From JBCCQL01 sp039414355 (lineage in GTDB: Bacteria > Planctomycetota > Planctomycetia > Pirellulales > Lacipirellulaceae), in contig JBCDJN010000007.1 in NCBI GenBank assembly GCA_039414355.1, forward strand, positions 1-64,000: a stretch of DNA of 64,000 nucleotides, in the 5' to 3' direction. Positions 16,594 through 24,807 of this stretch are shown here, piece after piece (the first letter of the stretch is position 1; every line of letters begins with the position of its first letter). Below the pieces are notes generated by a model. That model made no database searches and was not told where the DNA came from. It saw only the letters and a list, made by a program, of their open reading frames with translations. Position numbers and translations under genes: made by a program.

Positions 16594-17412
16594 ATGCGAT
16601 CCTCGATCCTCACCGCTGTGCTGCTGAGCATCTGCGTCACCCCGGCCGCTTTCGCCCAGTTTGGCCAGCCCCAGTTTGGCCAGCCCGGCTTCGGTCAGGC
16701 CGCCCCCAACGCCCTGGTCCCCAATCAATTCACAAACTGGCACCCGTCGCACCCGTACCCTCAACCCACCTACCCCAACACGGCGCCCAACGCCATCCAC
16801 CGGCACTCGTCGACCGCAATCGAGGGTTACCTCCGCGGCGTCGCCTCGGTGCGTCGTGCTTACACGGACGGCATGCTGAGCCTGGCTCAAGCCCGGATCC
16901 TGTTCGCCCAGGCCCGTGCCTACGAACTGCAGCTCCGTGTCATCAACACCGCAACCAACCTCGAGCGGCGCCAGATGCTTCAGGAGCGACGCGACGCCGA
17001 GCGGCTGTACAAGCAGGAGCGTAAGGCGCAGGCCGTCGCTCTCCGCAAAGAGCGTGAGGCGAACGACCTTTACCTGGCTTACAAGCTGCGGCCGAGCATG
17101 CTGAACCGGCTGACCGGTGAGATCAATTGGCCCGACAGCCTGATCGCGGCCGGCCTGGAAGACGAGATGCAAGACATCGAGCTGCTATTCGCCCAACTGG
17201 CCAACGACGGCGCTCAGTACGACCGGCTGTACCGCGACCCGATTGTCGACTCCCTCGACGAGATGCGTCGTCATCTGCTCAGCGTCCGGGGGGAAGCCGG
17301 CCTCGAGTTCGACGAGTACATCGACGCCCAGAAGTTCCTGATCGGGCTGAAGTACGAAGCGGAGAACTGGGGAGTCGGCGGCCGGAACGCTCGGCTGGCG
17401 GCAAACTTCTAA
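16594..17412 (+). CDS. Hypothetical secreted protein, coiled-coil rich
   Basis: 272 residues. The signal peptide MRSSILTAVLLSICVTPAAFAQ is followed by a short FGQP repeat (QFGQPQFGQPGFGQ), a proline-rich linker, then a long helical region with charged heptads (RRQMLQERRDAERLYKQERKAQAVALRKERE, about residues 128-158). The end is helical and acidic. The protein is probably a cell-envelope or matrix component; similar unknowns are seen in planctomycetes (inference). No enzyme motif is visible. Confidence 0.72.
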   Translation: MRSSILTAVLLSICVTPAAFAQFGQPQFGQPGFGQAAPNALVPNQFTNWHPSHPYPQPTYPNTAPNAIHRHSSTAIEGYLRGVASVRRAYTDGMLSLAQARILFAQARAYELQLRVINTATNLERRQMLQERRDAERLYKQERKAQAVALRKEREANDLYLAYKLRPSMLNRLTGEINWPDSLIAAGLEDEMQDIELLFAQLANDGAQYDRLYRDPIVDSLDEMRRHLLSVRGEAGLEFDEYIDAQKFLIGLKYEAENWGVGGRNARLAANF

Positions 17413-17539
17413 CGGCCTTCGCAAGGCGAACGGCCCCCGGGGCGACCCGCGGAAGCCCGGACGACGTGACTGCCAACTCGTGCTTTCGGTTCCCTTGTTG
17501 CGGAAGGATCAACAACACCTTGGCGGGTGCGGTTAGCCA

Positions 17540-17600
17540 GGAGCGGGTGGCGCGTTGTAAGTTAACGCGTCACCCGCTTCTCGCATTTCACGCGTAACTT
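17540..17600 (+). promoter_or_regulatory. Two overlapping hairpins in the leader of the RNase HII-like gene
   Basis: Hairpin A: 17540-17556 pairs with 17564-17580 (17 bp including two G-T pairs) around a 7-nt loop. Hairpin B: AAGTTAACGCG (17559-17569) can pair with CGCGTAACTT (17591-17600), which lies just before the ATG at 17608. The two are mutually exclusive. There is no ribosome binding site motif. A control role is inference. Confidence 0.4.
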
Positions 17601-17607
17601 CGCTGGC

Positions 17608-18543
17608 ATGGCTTGGCTGATTGGCGTTGATGAAGCGGGCTATGGCCCGAACCTGGGACCGCTGGTCGTCGGCGCCTCCGCCTGGCGGGTGGAGAGCCCT
17701 GACCAGGATCTTTACCAAACATTCGGCCCCGCGGTTTGCCACTCGCCCGCCGAGGGCGGCATCGCCCTGGCCGACTCGAAGCAGCTCTACAAGCCCGGCG
17801 GGGGACTGCGGCTGCTGGAACTGGGGCTCGGAGCAGCGATCGGGCCGATCGCGGAATGGTCATCGCTTATCGACCGGCTCGATGCCGACCCAGAAGACCA
17901 ACGGCGGCAACTGCCGTGGCACCGCGGCTTCGACCCGACGCTGCCGCTCGATGCCGACGCCGCCGAAGTGCAGCACGCCAGCGATCGACTGAGTCACGCA
18001 TGCACCGCCGCCGGCGTCTCGCCGCCGGTTGTCACGGCACGGCTGGTTTTCCCCGCCGAGTTCAACGCGCTGATCGAGCAACACGGCAACAAGGGCGCCG
18101 CGCTTTCGCACGTCACCATCGGGCTGCTGCGGACGGTCATCAATCGCTGCAACTCCGGCCCGGTGCGTTGCATCCTGGACAAGCACGGCGGCCGCAACCG
18201 CTACGCCGGCCTGCTGCAGCACCACTTCCCCGAACACTGGATCGAACCGCTGGAAGAATCGCGGCAGCAGAGCCGCTACCGGTGGGAAGCGGACAACCGG
18301 CCGATCGAGGCAACCTTCCGCGTCGGCGGCGAGGCGTCGTTGCCCACGGCGCTCGGGTCGATGACGGCGAAGCTGCTGCGAGAACTATCGATGCGGGCCT
18401 TCAACGACTTCTGGTGCTCTCGCGTCGAAGGCCTCAAGCCAACCGCCGGCTACCCGGTGGACGCAAAGCGGTTCAAACGAGAGATCGAAGCGCGGCAGGC
18501 CGAACTCGGAATCACCGACACCGTGCTGTGGCGATTGCGTTAG
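17608..18543 (+). CDS. Ribonuclease HII-like protein, long planctomycete form
   Basis: 311 residues with an RNase H-type nuclease site. The amino terminus GVDEAGYGPNLGPLVVGA mirrors the RNase HII signature (GxDEAGRGPxxGPV), giving D8 and E9. LADSKQLY supplies D56 and VRCILDKHGGRNRY supplies D191, completing the DEDD set. Extra sequence at about residues 70-135 makes it 100 residues longer than standard RNase HII, and the tyrosine after G replaces the usual arginine of GRG. It may remove RNA from RNA-DNA hybrids, but substrate choice could differ. A paired hairpin leader precedes it. Confidence 0.8.
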   Translation: MAWLIGVDEAGYGPNLGPLVVGASAWRVESPDQDLYQTFGPAVCHSPAEGGIALADSKQLYKPGGGLRLLELGLGAAIGPIAEWSSLIDRLDADPEDQRRQLPWHRGFDPTLPLDADAAEVQHASDRLSHACTAAGVSPPVVTARLVFPAEFNALIEQHGNKGAALSHVTIGLLRTVINRCNSGPVRCILDKHGGRNRYAGLLQHHFPEHWIEPLEESRQQSRYRWEADNRPIEATFRVGGEASLPTALGSMTAKLLRELSMRAFNDFWCSRVEGLKPTAGYPVDAKRFKREIEARQAELGITDTVLWRLR

Positions 18544-18567
18544 CATGCCAACGAGAAGACTGAACCA

Positions 18568-18942
18568 ATGCCGTTGAGCCACTGCCCGAACTGCGGAGTA
18601 CGCCTTCCGCGAATTATCGATGCCTATTGCGCGCATTGCCAGGAACCACTTGCCGCGGCAGCAGAGGCAGCCCAAGCGGAAGACGAATCGCGAGATGATC
18701 CCTGCGGGAATGACAACTCTCCTCTGCCTGTTGGGCTCCTTGTAGCCGCGGTCTGCGTCTTCCTATTTCTCCCGGTTGGCTTAGCGATCGGCCTGGTAAC
18801 GGGCGCCTTTGGACTGGCGATGCTCGTGACAGCTGCCCAGCCAGGTCGCTCTCGAAAGGTCGATAGGATCGCCGTTGCGCTGCTCCTACTCACAGCGTCA
18901 GCGTGGTGCCTCGGACTCTTGGGGGTGCTGCTCGGCAGGTGA
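18568..18942 (+). CDS. Zinc-ribbon membrane protein
   Basis: 124 residues. CPNC (residues 6-9) and CAHC (21-24) form a zinc ribbon at the amino terminus, followed by an acidic linker and two or three membrane helices (VGLLVAAVCVFLFLPVGLAIGLVTGAFGLAMLVTAA and IAVALLLLTASAWCLGLLGVLLG). The layout is that of small planctomycete membrane proteins of unknown role. It follows the RNase HII-like gene by 24 nt and may be co-transcribed. Confidence 0.75.
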   Translation: MPLSHCPNCGVRLPRIIDAYCAHCQEPLAAAAEAAQAEDESRDDPCGNDNSPLPVGLLVAAVCVFLFLPVGLAIGLVTGAFGLAMLVTAAQPGRSRKVDRIAVALLLLTASAWCLGLLGVLLGR

Positions 18943-18946
18943 AAAA

Positions 18947-20074
18947 CTACTCGCGCAGGGGCCACGCCTTGTCCGCCGCCCGCAGCAGCCAGTGGGTACC
19001 GTCGTTCATTCGGTCGTGGTGCACGGCCCAGTAGAAGAGCCCACGGTAGCCCTGCTCCTTCGCCCACTTCGCCTTTTGATCGACCGAGTTACGGTCGTCG
19101 TAGGCGATGATCAGCGGCTTCTCGTCCGGCGGGCTGAGCCACGGCGCCCGGCTCTGGTCGTCCCACTCGGCGAGCCAGTCGCGGCCCACCAATTGGCGGA
19201 CCTGCGAAAAGCTCAGCGTGCCGTGCTTCTTGCGGTCGTCGGGAGAGAGTGGCGCGTAACGTTCACGCACCGGAAACGCCCGGGCGTAGAGCGGGACGCC
19301 GACCACGAGCTTCTCCTTTGGCACGCCGCGGTCCTTGTGCCAGTACTGCATCGCCGCCGCGACGCTCCGCGACGCCCTCTCCGGGTCCTTGGGCGAAGGC
19401 AAGAGCGGCGCGTGGTGGCCGGCCGACTGCGACCACGGACCGGCCATGTCGTAGGTCATCACGTGCAGCCAATCGAGCCGGCCCATCACGGCGCCCGTAT
19501 CGATCCACTTGCCGAAGAAGCCCGCGTAGCTGACCGCCGCCGTCAGCAGGTACGGGTCTTCCCGCTTCTGGCTCGCCGCGAGGCGATCGAGCGAGCCACG
19601 CAACACCGCGACCAGGGCGACAAAGCCGGTTCGGCCCGCGCGGTCGCGGGGGAACTCCCAGTCGATGTCCACGCCGTCGTAGCCGTTCTTGGCCACGATC
19701 GATGTGACCGCCTGCACGTACTCAACAAGCGCCTTGCGAGACGCGGTCACCTTCGCCAATCCCAGCGCGGTCTTCCCGCCGCCAAGGCTTAGCAGGACCT
19801 TCACGTTGTTCTTGTGGGCCGCGTCGGTCAGCTCCTTGCTGGGCACGCGCTCGCCGGTGATCGGCTTGCCGTTCTCGTCGGTCACCAGGAACGCGTGGCA
19901 GAGGTGCGTGAAGTGCTGCCACGGGAGCTGACTCACCGGGAACTCCGCCGCCGCCGCGTAGTAGCCAATCGCCAACCGCTGCGACTCACCGGCCACGCTT
20001 CGCCCGGCAACTCCAAGTACGAGAACGGACAGGACGCTGGCGATGATCCAACGGCGGGGAATGCGGGTCGGCAT
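18947..20074 (-). CDS. Glycoside hydrolase family 18 protein, exported
   Basis: 375 residues. The signal peptide (RRWIIASVLSVLVLGVAGRSVAG) places it outside the cytoplasm. The GH18 barrel shows SLGGGKT (strand 3 SxGG motif) and the catalytic DxxDxDxE as YDGVDIDWEFP; MTYDMAGPWS and the tryptophan-containing YRGLFYWAVHHD are later substrate-site strands. Chitinase-like or N-acetylglucosamine-glycan hydrolase activity is expected, with the substrate unproven. The start at 20074 is chosen because the signal peptide begins there; the longer reading to 20269 is low quality. It is divergent from the FAD oxidoreductase gene. Confidence 0.9.
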   Translation of the reverse strand: MPTRIPRRWIIASVLSVLVLGVAGRSVAGESQRLAIGYYAAAAEFPVSQLPWQHFTHLCHAFLVTDENGKPITGERVPSKELTDAAHKNNVKVLLSLGGGKTALGLAKVTASRKALVEYVQAVTSIVAKNGYDGVDIDWEFPRDRAGRTGFVALVAVLRGSLDRLAASQKREDPYLLTAAVSYAGFFGKWIDTGAVMGRLDWLHVMTYDMAGPWSQSAGHHAPLLPSPKDPERASRSVAAAMQYWHKDRGVPKEKLVVGVPLYARAFPVRERYAPLSPDDRKKHGTLSFSQVRQLVGRDWLAEWDDQSRAPWLSPPDEKPLIIAYDDRNSVDQKAKWAKEQGYRGLFYWAVHHDRMNDGTHWLLRAADKAWPLRE

Positions 20075-20285
20075 GATTGTCGCGATTGTCGGGGGCGGAT
20101 GGGGCGTAGCGGACCGGCGTTTCCTTCCGCCCGGCGATTGTAGCCTGCGTGCGGCGACCGCGCCTGGCACGCCGCGGTGAGCCGCCGCCGCTGCTACGTC
20201 CGGAACTTGTGCCTTTCCTATCGACCAGCGCGGCTGCGGGGACGATGCTCTTTGGCGAGTACCTTCCAACCAGCCGAGGCGAGCG

Positions 20286-21965
20286 ATGGCGGCTTACGAC
20301 GCGGTGGTGATTGGCGGCGGGCACAACGGTTTGGTTTGTGCGGGATATCTGGCCCGGGCCGGCAAACGCGTTTGCGTGCTCGAGCGACGCCACGTGCTCG
20401 GCGGCTGCGCGACAACCGAAGAGCTGTGGCCCGGCTACAAGGTTTCGACCGCCGCCTACGTCATCAGCCTGTTCCTGCCGCAGATCATCCGCGACCTCAA
20501 GCTCAAGGAGAACGGGCTGGAGGTGCTGCCGCGGAACCCCTCGAGTTTCACGCCCCTGCCCTCCGGCGAGAGCCTGCTGCTGGGCCCGGACGAAGAACTC
20601 TGCCGGCGAGAGATCGGCAAGTTCAGCGCGAAAGACGTGGACGCGTACCCCAATTATGAGTCACTGCTGGAGCGTGTGGCGGCGGTGCTCGAACCCACGC
20701 TCAGCGAAGCCGCGCCCGACCTGCCGACGCTGCCCGCCAGTTGGCGCCGCACCGGTTGGGCGAAGAAGCTCCGCGACGCCCGCAAGGCGTGGCGGCTTCA
20801 ATCGGCGATGAAACGGCTGGGCGAGGACCAGCCGGCCGCCATTGAGCTGCTGACCGGCGCCGCGCGGCCGATCCTCGAGCGGTGGTTCGAGAGCGAAGTG
20901 CTCAAGGCGACGCTGGCGACCGACGCGATCATCGGCGCCTTCACCTCCATCAGCTCGCCCGGCAGCGCGTACGTGCTGCTGCATCACGTGATGGGCGAAG
21001 CGGGTGGCGCCCGCGGCGTGTGGGGCTACGTCCGCGGCGGCATGGGCGGCTTGGCCGAAGCGCTGGCGAAGACGGCGATCGAGCTCGGCGTGGAGATCCG
21101 CCGCGAGGCGCCCGTGGCGTCGATCAACATCGCCGGCGGTAAGACGGTGGGAGTCACGCTGCAAAGTGGCGACGTGATCGAGGCCCCCATCGTCGCCTCG
21201 AGCGTGGACGCGCACCTCACCTTCGAGAAGTTCTGCCAGCCCAGCGACCTGCCGGAGAACTTCCGCACGGCCGTGGCGAACATCGACTACGCCTCGGCGA
21301 GCATGAAGATCAACCTCGCGTTGGCGGAGCCACCCAACTTCACGGCACGGCCTTCCACCAGTGGCGAAGTCCTGCCGCACCACCACGGCACGATGCACGT
21401 GGGGCCGACGATGGACTACCTGGAACGCGCCTACGACGACGCGAAGTACGGCCGGCCCGCGAGCGAGCCGATCCTTGAGATGACGATGGCGACCAGCGTG
21501 GACGACACCATTGCGCCGGCGGGGAAGCACCTGCTTTCGCTCTTTGTGCAGTACGCGCCTTACAACGTGCTGCCAGGCGCACCGAGTGGCAGCGGTGCTG
21601 CTCCGGGCGCTGACGCTACCGGCTCGCCTGCGCCGGAGAACTGGGATGCGATTAAAGACGGCTTCGCGGATCGCTGCATCGCGAAGCTCGCCGAGTACGC
21701 GCCGAACGTGCCGGCCGCCATCGAGCACCGGCAGGTGCTCAGCCCGCTCGACCTGGAGCGGACCTACGGCATCACCGGCGGCAACATCATGCAGGGGGCG
21801 ATGAACGCCAACCAGTTATTCGCCTTCCGCCCCGTGCCCGGCTGGGCGGATCACCGGTCGCCGGTTCAGGGCCTCTATCTTTGCGGCGCCGCGAGCCACC
21901 CCGGCGGCGGCGTGATGGGCGCCTGCGGCCGCAACGCCGCGGCGGAGATCCTGCGAGACGCGTAG
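20286..21965 (+). CDS. Phytoene-desaturase-like NAD(P)/FAD-dependent oxidoreductase
   Basis: 559 residues. The FAD-binding dinucleotide fold is at the start, VVIGGGHNGLVCAGYLARAGKRVCVLERR followed by LGGCATTEE, and the second flavin motif near the carboxy end is GLYLCGAASHPGGGVMGACGRNAA. The whole length matches the CrtI-related PYROXD2-like group rather than true carotenoid desaturases. The substrate is unknown. GAGG at 20276-20280 can act as the ribosome binding site for the ATG at 20286. Confidence 0.87.
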   Translation: MAAYDAVVIGGGHNGLVCAGYLARAGKRVCVLERRHVLGGCATTEELWPGYKVSTAAYVISLFLPQIIRDLKLKENGLEVLPRNPSSFTPLPSGESLLLGPDEELCRREIGKFSAKDVDAYPNYESLLERVAAVLEPTLSEAAPDLPTLPASWRRTGWAKKLRDARKAWRLQSAMKRLGEDQPAAIELLTGAARPILERWFESEVLKATLATDAIIGAFTSISSPGSAYVLLHHVMGEAGGARGVWGYVRGGMGGLAEALAKTAIELGVEIRREAPVASINIAGGKTVGVTLQSGDVIEAPIVASSVDAHLTFEKFCQPSDLPENFRTAVANIDYASASMKINLALAEPPNFTARPSTSGEVLPHHHGTMHVGPTMDYLERAYDDAKYGRPASEPILEMTMATSVDDTIAPAGKHLLSLFVQYAPYNVLPGAPSGSGAAPGADATGSPAPENWDAIKDGFADRCIAKLAEYAPNVPAAIEHRQVLSPLDLERTYGITGGNIMQGAMNANQLFAFRPVPGWADHRSPVQGLYLCGAASHPGGGVMGACGRNAAAEILRDA

Positions 21966-22079
21966 CGGATCGTGTGGGCTAGGCTTGTCGTAGCGCCGCG
22001 CCGTCTTTCGACGCCGGTCGCTCCGATTGAGCCGCCTGCACGCGTTGTGGCGGCCGCCCAAAGCCGGCGAGGCCCAGCG

Positions 22080-22865
22080 ATGATCCGAAAGCTCATCCTT
22101 CGTATTTTCATCGGCGGCGCGGCGTGCGCGTTGCTGGCAATCGGCGCGGCCACCTGCGCCGGGTTGATGGCGATGTCGCGGCCGAGCTTCTACTCGGCTG
22201 CCCTCGACCGAACGCTTAGCGAAGCCGAGGCGGACGCCGCCCTCGACGAGATTGAGCTCGCGATCGACGCGCTAGGCCTGTTCATCGCCACCGACGCCGA
22301 GCAGATCGCGCAGCTCAACGCGCTCCCCGAGGAAGCCCTCGCCGACGCCAAGTGGGGCCAACGCTCGGCGGCGGGCCGTCTGCCGGAGGCGATTGCCGCG
22401 CTCAAGGGCTACTCGGACGACGACTTCACGAAGTGCTCCTTCCGCCTCAGCCAGCGGCACATCGACTCGTGGCTAAAGAAGGAGTGCGGCGGGGGAAGCA
22501 AGGAGTTGCGGAATCCTTGCGTCGCCCTGTCGGACGGGCTGATCAAGGTCGCCGCCACGGTGGCGACGCCTGTGGGTGACCTTGTGGTGAGCTTCGACTT
22601 CGAGCTAGCCCAGTCTGACCCGGCCGACCTGTGCCTCGAACTGCACGCGCTGCGGATCGGCCGGTTGCCGCTCCCGGCGAAGACCCTGCTTCAGCAGCTA
22701 GTGAAGCTGAACCCCGATCTTCCCGCGGGCTTCACGCTGGACCTCGCCCAACAACGGCCGCGGCTGCACTTCACGGGCGTCCCCCGCGAGGCGAAGGTCT
22801 GGTTCGAAGACCTTCAAGTCACCGACGGCGAACTGCTTGTCTCGCTCCGCCGCGTCGGCGCTTGA
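22080..22865 (+). CDS. Hypothetical membrane-anchored protein
   Basis: 261 residues with one amino-terminal membrane helix or uncleaved signal (LILRIFIGGAACALLAIGAATCAGLMAM) and an exported soluble part. Charged helices (SEAEADAALDEIELAIDALG) precede a beta-rich portion (LIKVAATVATPVGDLVVSFDFELAQ). No family was recognised. The ATG at 22080 is chosen because the hydrophobic helix starts there. It lies 114 nt after the oxidoreductase gene. Confidence 0.68.
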   Translation: MIRKLILRIFIGGAACALLAIGAATCAGLMAMSRPSFYSAALDRTLSEAEADAALDEIELAIDALGLFIATDAEQIAQLNALPEEALADAKWGQRSAAGRLPEAIAALKGYSDDDFTKCSFRLSQRHIDSWLKKECGGGSKELRNPCVALSDGLIKVAATVATPVGDLVVSFDFELAQSDPADLCLELHALRIGRLPLPAKTLLQQLVKLNPDLPAGFTLDLAQQRPRLHFTGVPREAKVWFEDLQVTDGELLVSLRRVGA

Positions 22866-22954
22866 CGCTGACGGGGAGCAGCCGGCTTTGACACCCCGGC
22901 GACGTCATAGGCACCTGGGGCAGCAAAAGTCCTGCGGGGGTAATCACCCTTCTT

Positions 22955-23389
22955 GGGAAGGAGATGGGGGGATGTTGGTGACGGGGGAGATGGCGTGCAG
23001 ACGGGGTTACGTGTGCGCGGGTGGTTCCCGCAACACTTCTCTGCACCATCCGATGTGAGCTTCGGAATCAGATCCAAAGCCGGCTGCCACAACGACATCA
23101 CGCCAGTCGGTGCGCGCCAAATCGATCGCGGCTTGAAGGTTGGCGGGTTCTTCAAAGGCAAGCTTGATCAACGAGAAGCGAACTCTCTCCAGATCGATTG
23201 GCGTTGGGTCCTCTGTGAGTAGGACGCCAGACGATACTTGCTCGCGTAGGGCTTCACGTACGGAACCTTGCTGAGACATCGGCAGCAGATGCCTGCAGAG
23301 CTGCTCGGTACGGTCTGAGAGTTCGACCACCCCTAGAACCGCCAGGCGGCCATCTCCCCCATCACCAACATCCCCCTAATCCCCTTCTC
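22955..23389. repeat. ~40-bp inverted repeats flanking a small gene
   Basis: The left arm 22955-22994 and right arm 23349-23389 are complementary over about 35 of 41 positions, including a near-perfect block of 29 with one mismatch. Together they enclose 354 bp that hold one short reading frame on the minus strand. The unit is 435 bp long and looks like a mini-cassette, though no target-site duplication was identified. Confidence 0.75.
23007..23330 (-). CDS. Small hypothetical protein between inverted repeats
   Basis: 107 residues, cytosolic. It begins with a GTG at 23330; an ATG start at 23279 would give 90 residues. The segment DLERVRFSLIKLAFEEPANLQAAIDLARTDWRDVVVAAGFG has natural amino-acid usage, amphipathic helices and tryptophans, which argues for a real protein rather than a shadow frame. 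The carboxy end EAHIGWCREVLREPPAHT is less certain. The function is unknown. The gene is almost entirely inside the 22955-23389 inverted-repeat unit. Confidence 0.6.
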   Translation of the reverse strand: MVELSDRTEQLCRHLLPMSQQGSVREALREQVSSGVLLTEDPTPIDLERVRFSLIKLAFEEPANLQAAIDLARTDWRDVVVAAGFGSDSEAHIGWCREVLREPPAHT

Positions 23390-23392
23390 AGA

Positions 23393-24664
23393 TCAGGCCC
23401 CAACCTCAACAGCCGCCGGGAACTCAACCGTGGCGAAGTAATCGTCCAGCGTCTCGGCTCGGCGGATTTGGCGGACGGTGCCGTCGGTCTGCAGCAGCAG
23501 CTCGGCGCTGCGTAGCCGACCGTTGTACTGGAAGCCCATCGAGTGGCCGTGGGCGCCGGCGTCGTGGATGATGAGCAGGTCGCCTTCTTTGGCTTCGGGC
23601 AGCTGCCGATCGATGGCGAACTTGTCGTTGTTCTCGCACAGGGCGCCAACCACGTCGACGGTTTCCGTTGGCGCCGAGCTGTCCGCGCCCAGCACGCTGA
23701 TGTGGTGGTACGCGCCGTACATGCCGGGCCGCATCAGGTTGGCCATGTTGGCGTCGCAACCGATGTACTTCTTGTACGTCTCCTTGACGTTGATCACACG
23801 CGTAACGAGGTAACCAAACGGACCGGTGATGGCCCGGCCGTTCTCCATCAGGATGTTGGTGGGCGTCAGGTCCGCAGGGCCGAGGATCTGCTCGTACAGC
23901 TCACGCACGCCGTCGGCGAAGGCCGCGATGTCTAGCTCCTGGTCGTCCGGGTGATAGGCCACGCCGATGCCGCCGCCGAGGTTGATCGACTCGATCCGCA
24001 CGCCGGTCTCTTGTTTGATGAGCACCGACAGCTCGAACAGCATCCGCGCCGTCTCCAGCAGCGACTCCACGCTCCGCTCGTTGGAGACCACCATCGTATG
24101 CAGGCCGAACCGCTTCACGCCCATCGCGGCCGCCTTGCGGTAGCCCTCGAGGATCTGCGGCCGGGTGCAGCCGAACTTCGCCTGGGCCGGGTCGCCGATG
24201 ATGACGTTGCCCTGCTTCTCCGGGCCGGGGTTGAAGCGGAACGAGATGGAGTCCGGCATCGGCCCGCCGGTCGCCTCGGGCAGCTTGTCGAGGTAGATCG
24301 GCGAGTCGAGGTTGATCACGGCGCCCAGCTCGTACGCCTTCCGCAGCTCTTGGGCGCTGGTGTTGTTCGACGTGAACATGACTGACTCGCCACGCAGGCC
24401 GATGCGGTCGCAGAGGACCAGCTCCGCCAGGCTCGAGCAGTCGGCGTCGGAGCCTTCTTCGCGCAAGAGCTGCATGATGTGAGGGTTGGGCGTCGCCTTC
24501 ACCGCGAAGCACTGGCGGAAACCTTCGTTCCACGCGAACGCCGCACGGAGCTCCCGCATCCGGGCGCGGATGCCCGCTTCGTCGTACAGGTGGAAGGGGG
24601 TGGGGTAGTCGGCGGCGATCTGTTCGATCTGCTCGCGGTCGAAAGGCAGGGTCTTATCGGCCAT
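23393..24664 (-). CDS. lysA: Diaminopimelate-decarboxylase-like PLP enzyme
   Basis: 423 residues of the group IV (alanine-racemase-fold) decarboxylase family. K56 in CFAVKATPNP is the PLP lysine, GGGIGVAYHPDD the phosphate loop, VGALCENNDKFAIDR carries the active-site cysteine, and HDAGAHGHSMGFQYNGR matches the substrate-site GAYGxSMxSNYN block. If true LysA, it forms L-lysine from meso-diaminopimelate. One oddity is that the usual HIGSQ segment is replaced by HTMVVSNE, so a related amino-acid substrate is possible. The gene stands alone, with a repeat-rich spacer upstream. Confidence 0.78.
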   Translation of the reverse strand: MADKTLPFDREQIEQIAADYPTPFHLYDEAGIRARMRELRAAFAWNEGFRQCFAVKATPNPHIMQLLREEGSDADCSSLAELVLCDRIGLRGESVMFTSNNTSAQELRKAYELGAVINLDSPIYLDKLPEATGGPMPDSISFRFNPGPEKQGNVIIGDPAQAKFGCTRPQILEGYRKAAAMGVKRFGLHTMVVSNERSVESLLETARMLFELSVLIKQETGVRIESINLGGGIGVAYHPDDQELDIAAFADGVRELYEQILGPADLTPTNILMENGRAITGPFGYLVTRVINVKETYKKYIGCDANMANLMRPGMYGAYHHISVLGADSSAPTETVDVVGALCENNDKFAIDRQLPEAKEGDLLIIHDAGAHGHSMGFQYNGRLRSAELLLQTDGTVRQIRRAETLDDYFATVEFPAAVEVGA

Positions 24665-24746
24665 GGCGGGGCGGGCGTTGGGGAGGGGGGATTCGATTCA
24701 ATATGTTACGCGTGCGCCAGCGGGCTCGGCACCCCGCGTGCGCAAA

Positions 24747-24776
24747 TGCGGAGTTCGGATTGCGGAATGCGGAATG
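24747..24776. repeat. GCGGA(A/T)T word repeat
   Basis: Near-tandem words TGCGGAGTTCGGATTGCGGA followed by ATGCGGAATG lie in the spacer between lysA and the glycosyltransferase gene. The same word family recurs at 32719-32751, where it follows the site-2 protease gene. Confidence 0.6.
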
Positions 24777-24807
24777 GCCCGCCCCCGCTAAACTGCCGGC
24801 TACCGGG

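Noticed and set aside
16630..16720. FGQP tandem words considered as a DNA repeat element
   Set aside because: They lie in frame within the secreted protein gene and encode a simple peptide repeat after the signal peptide, so they are protein-level sequence.
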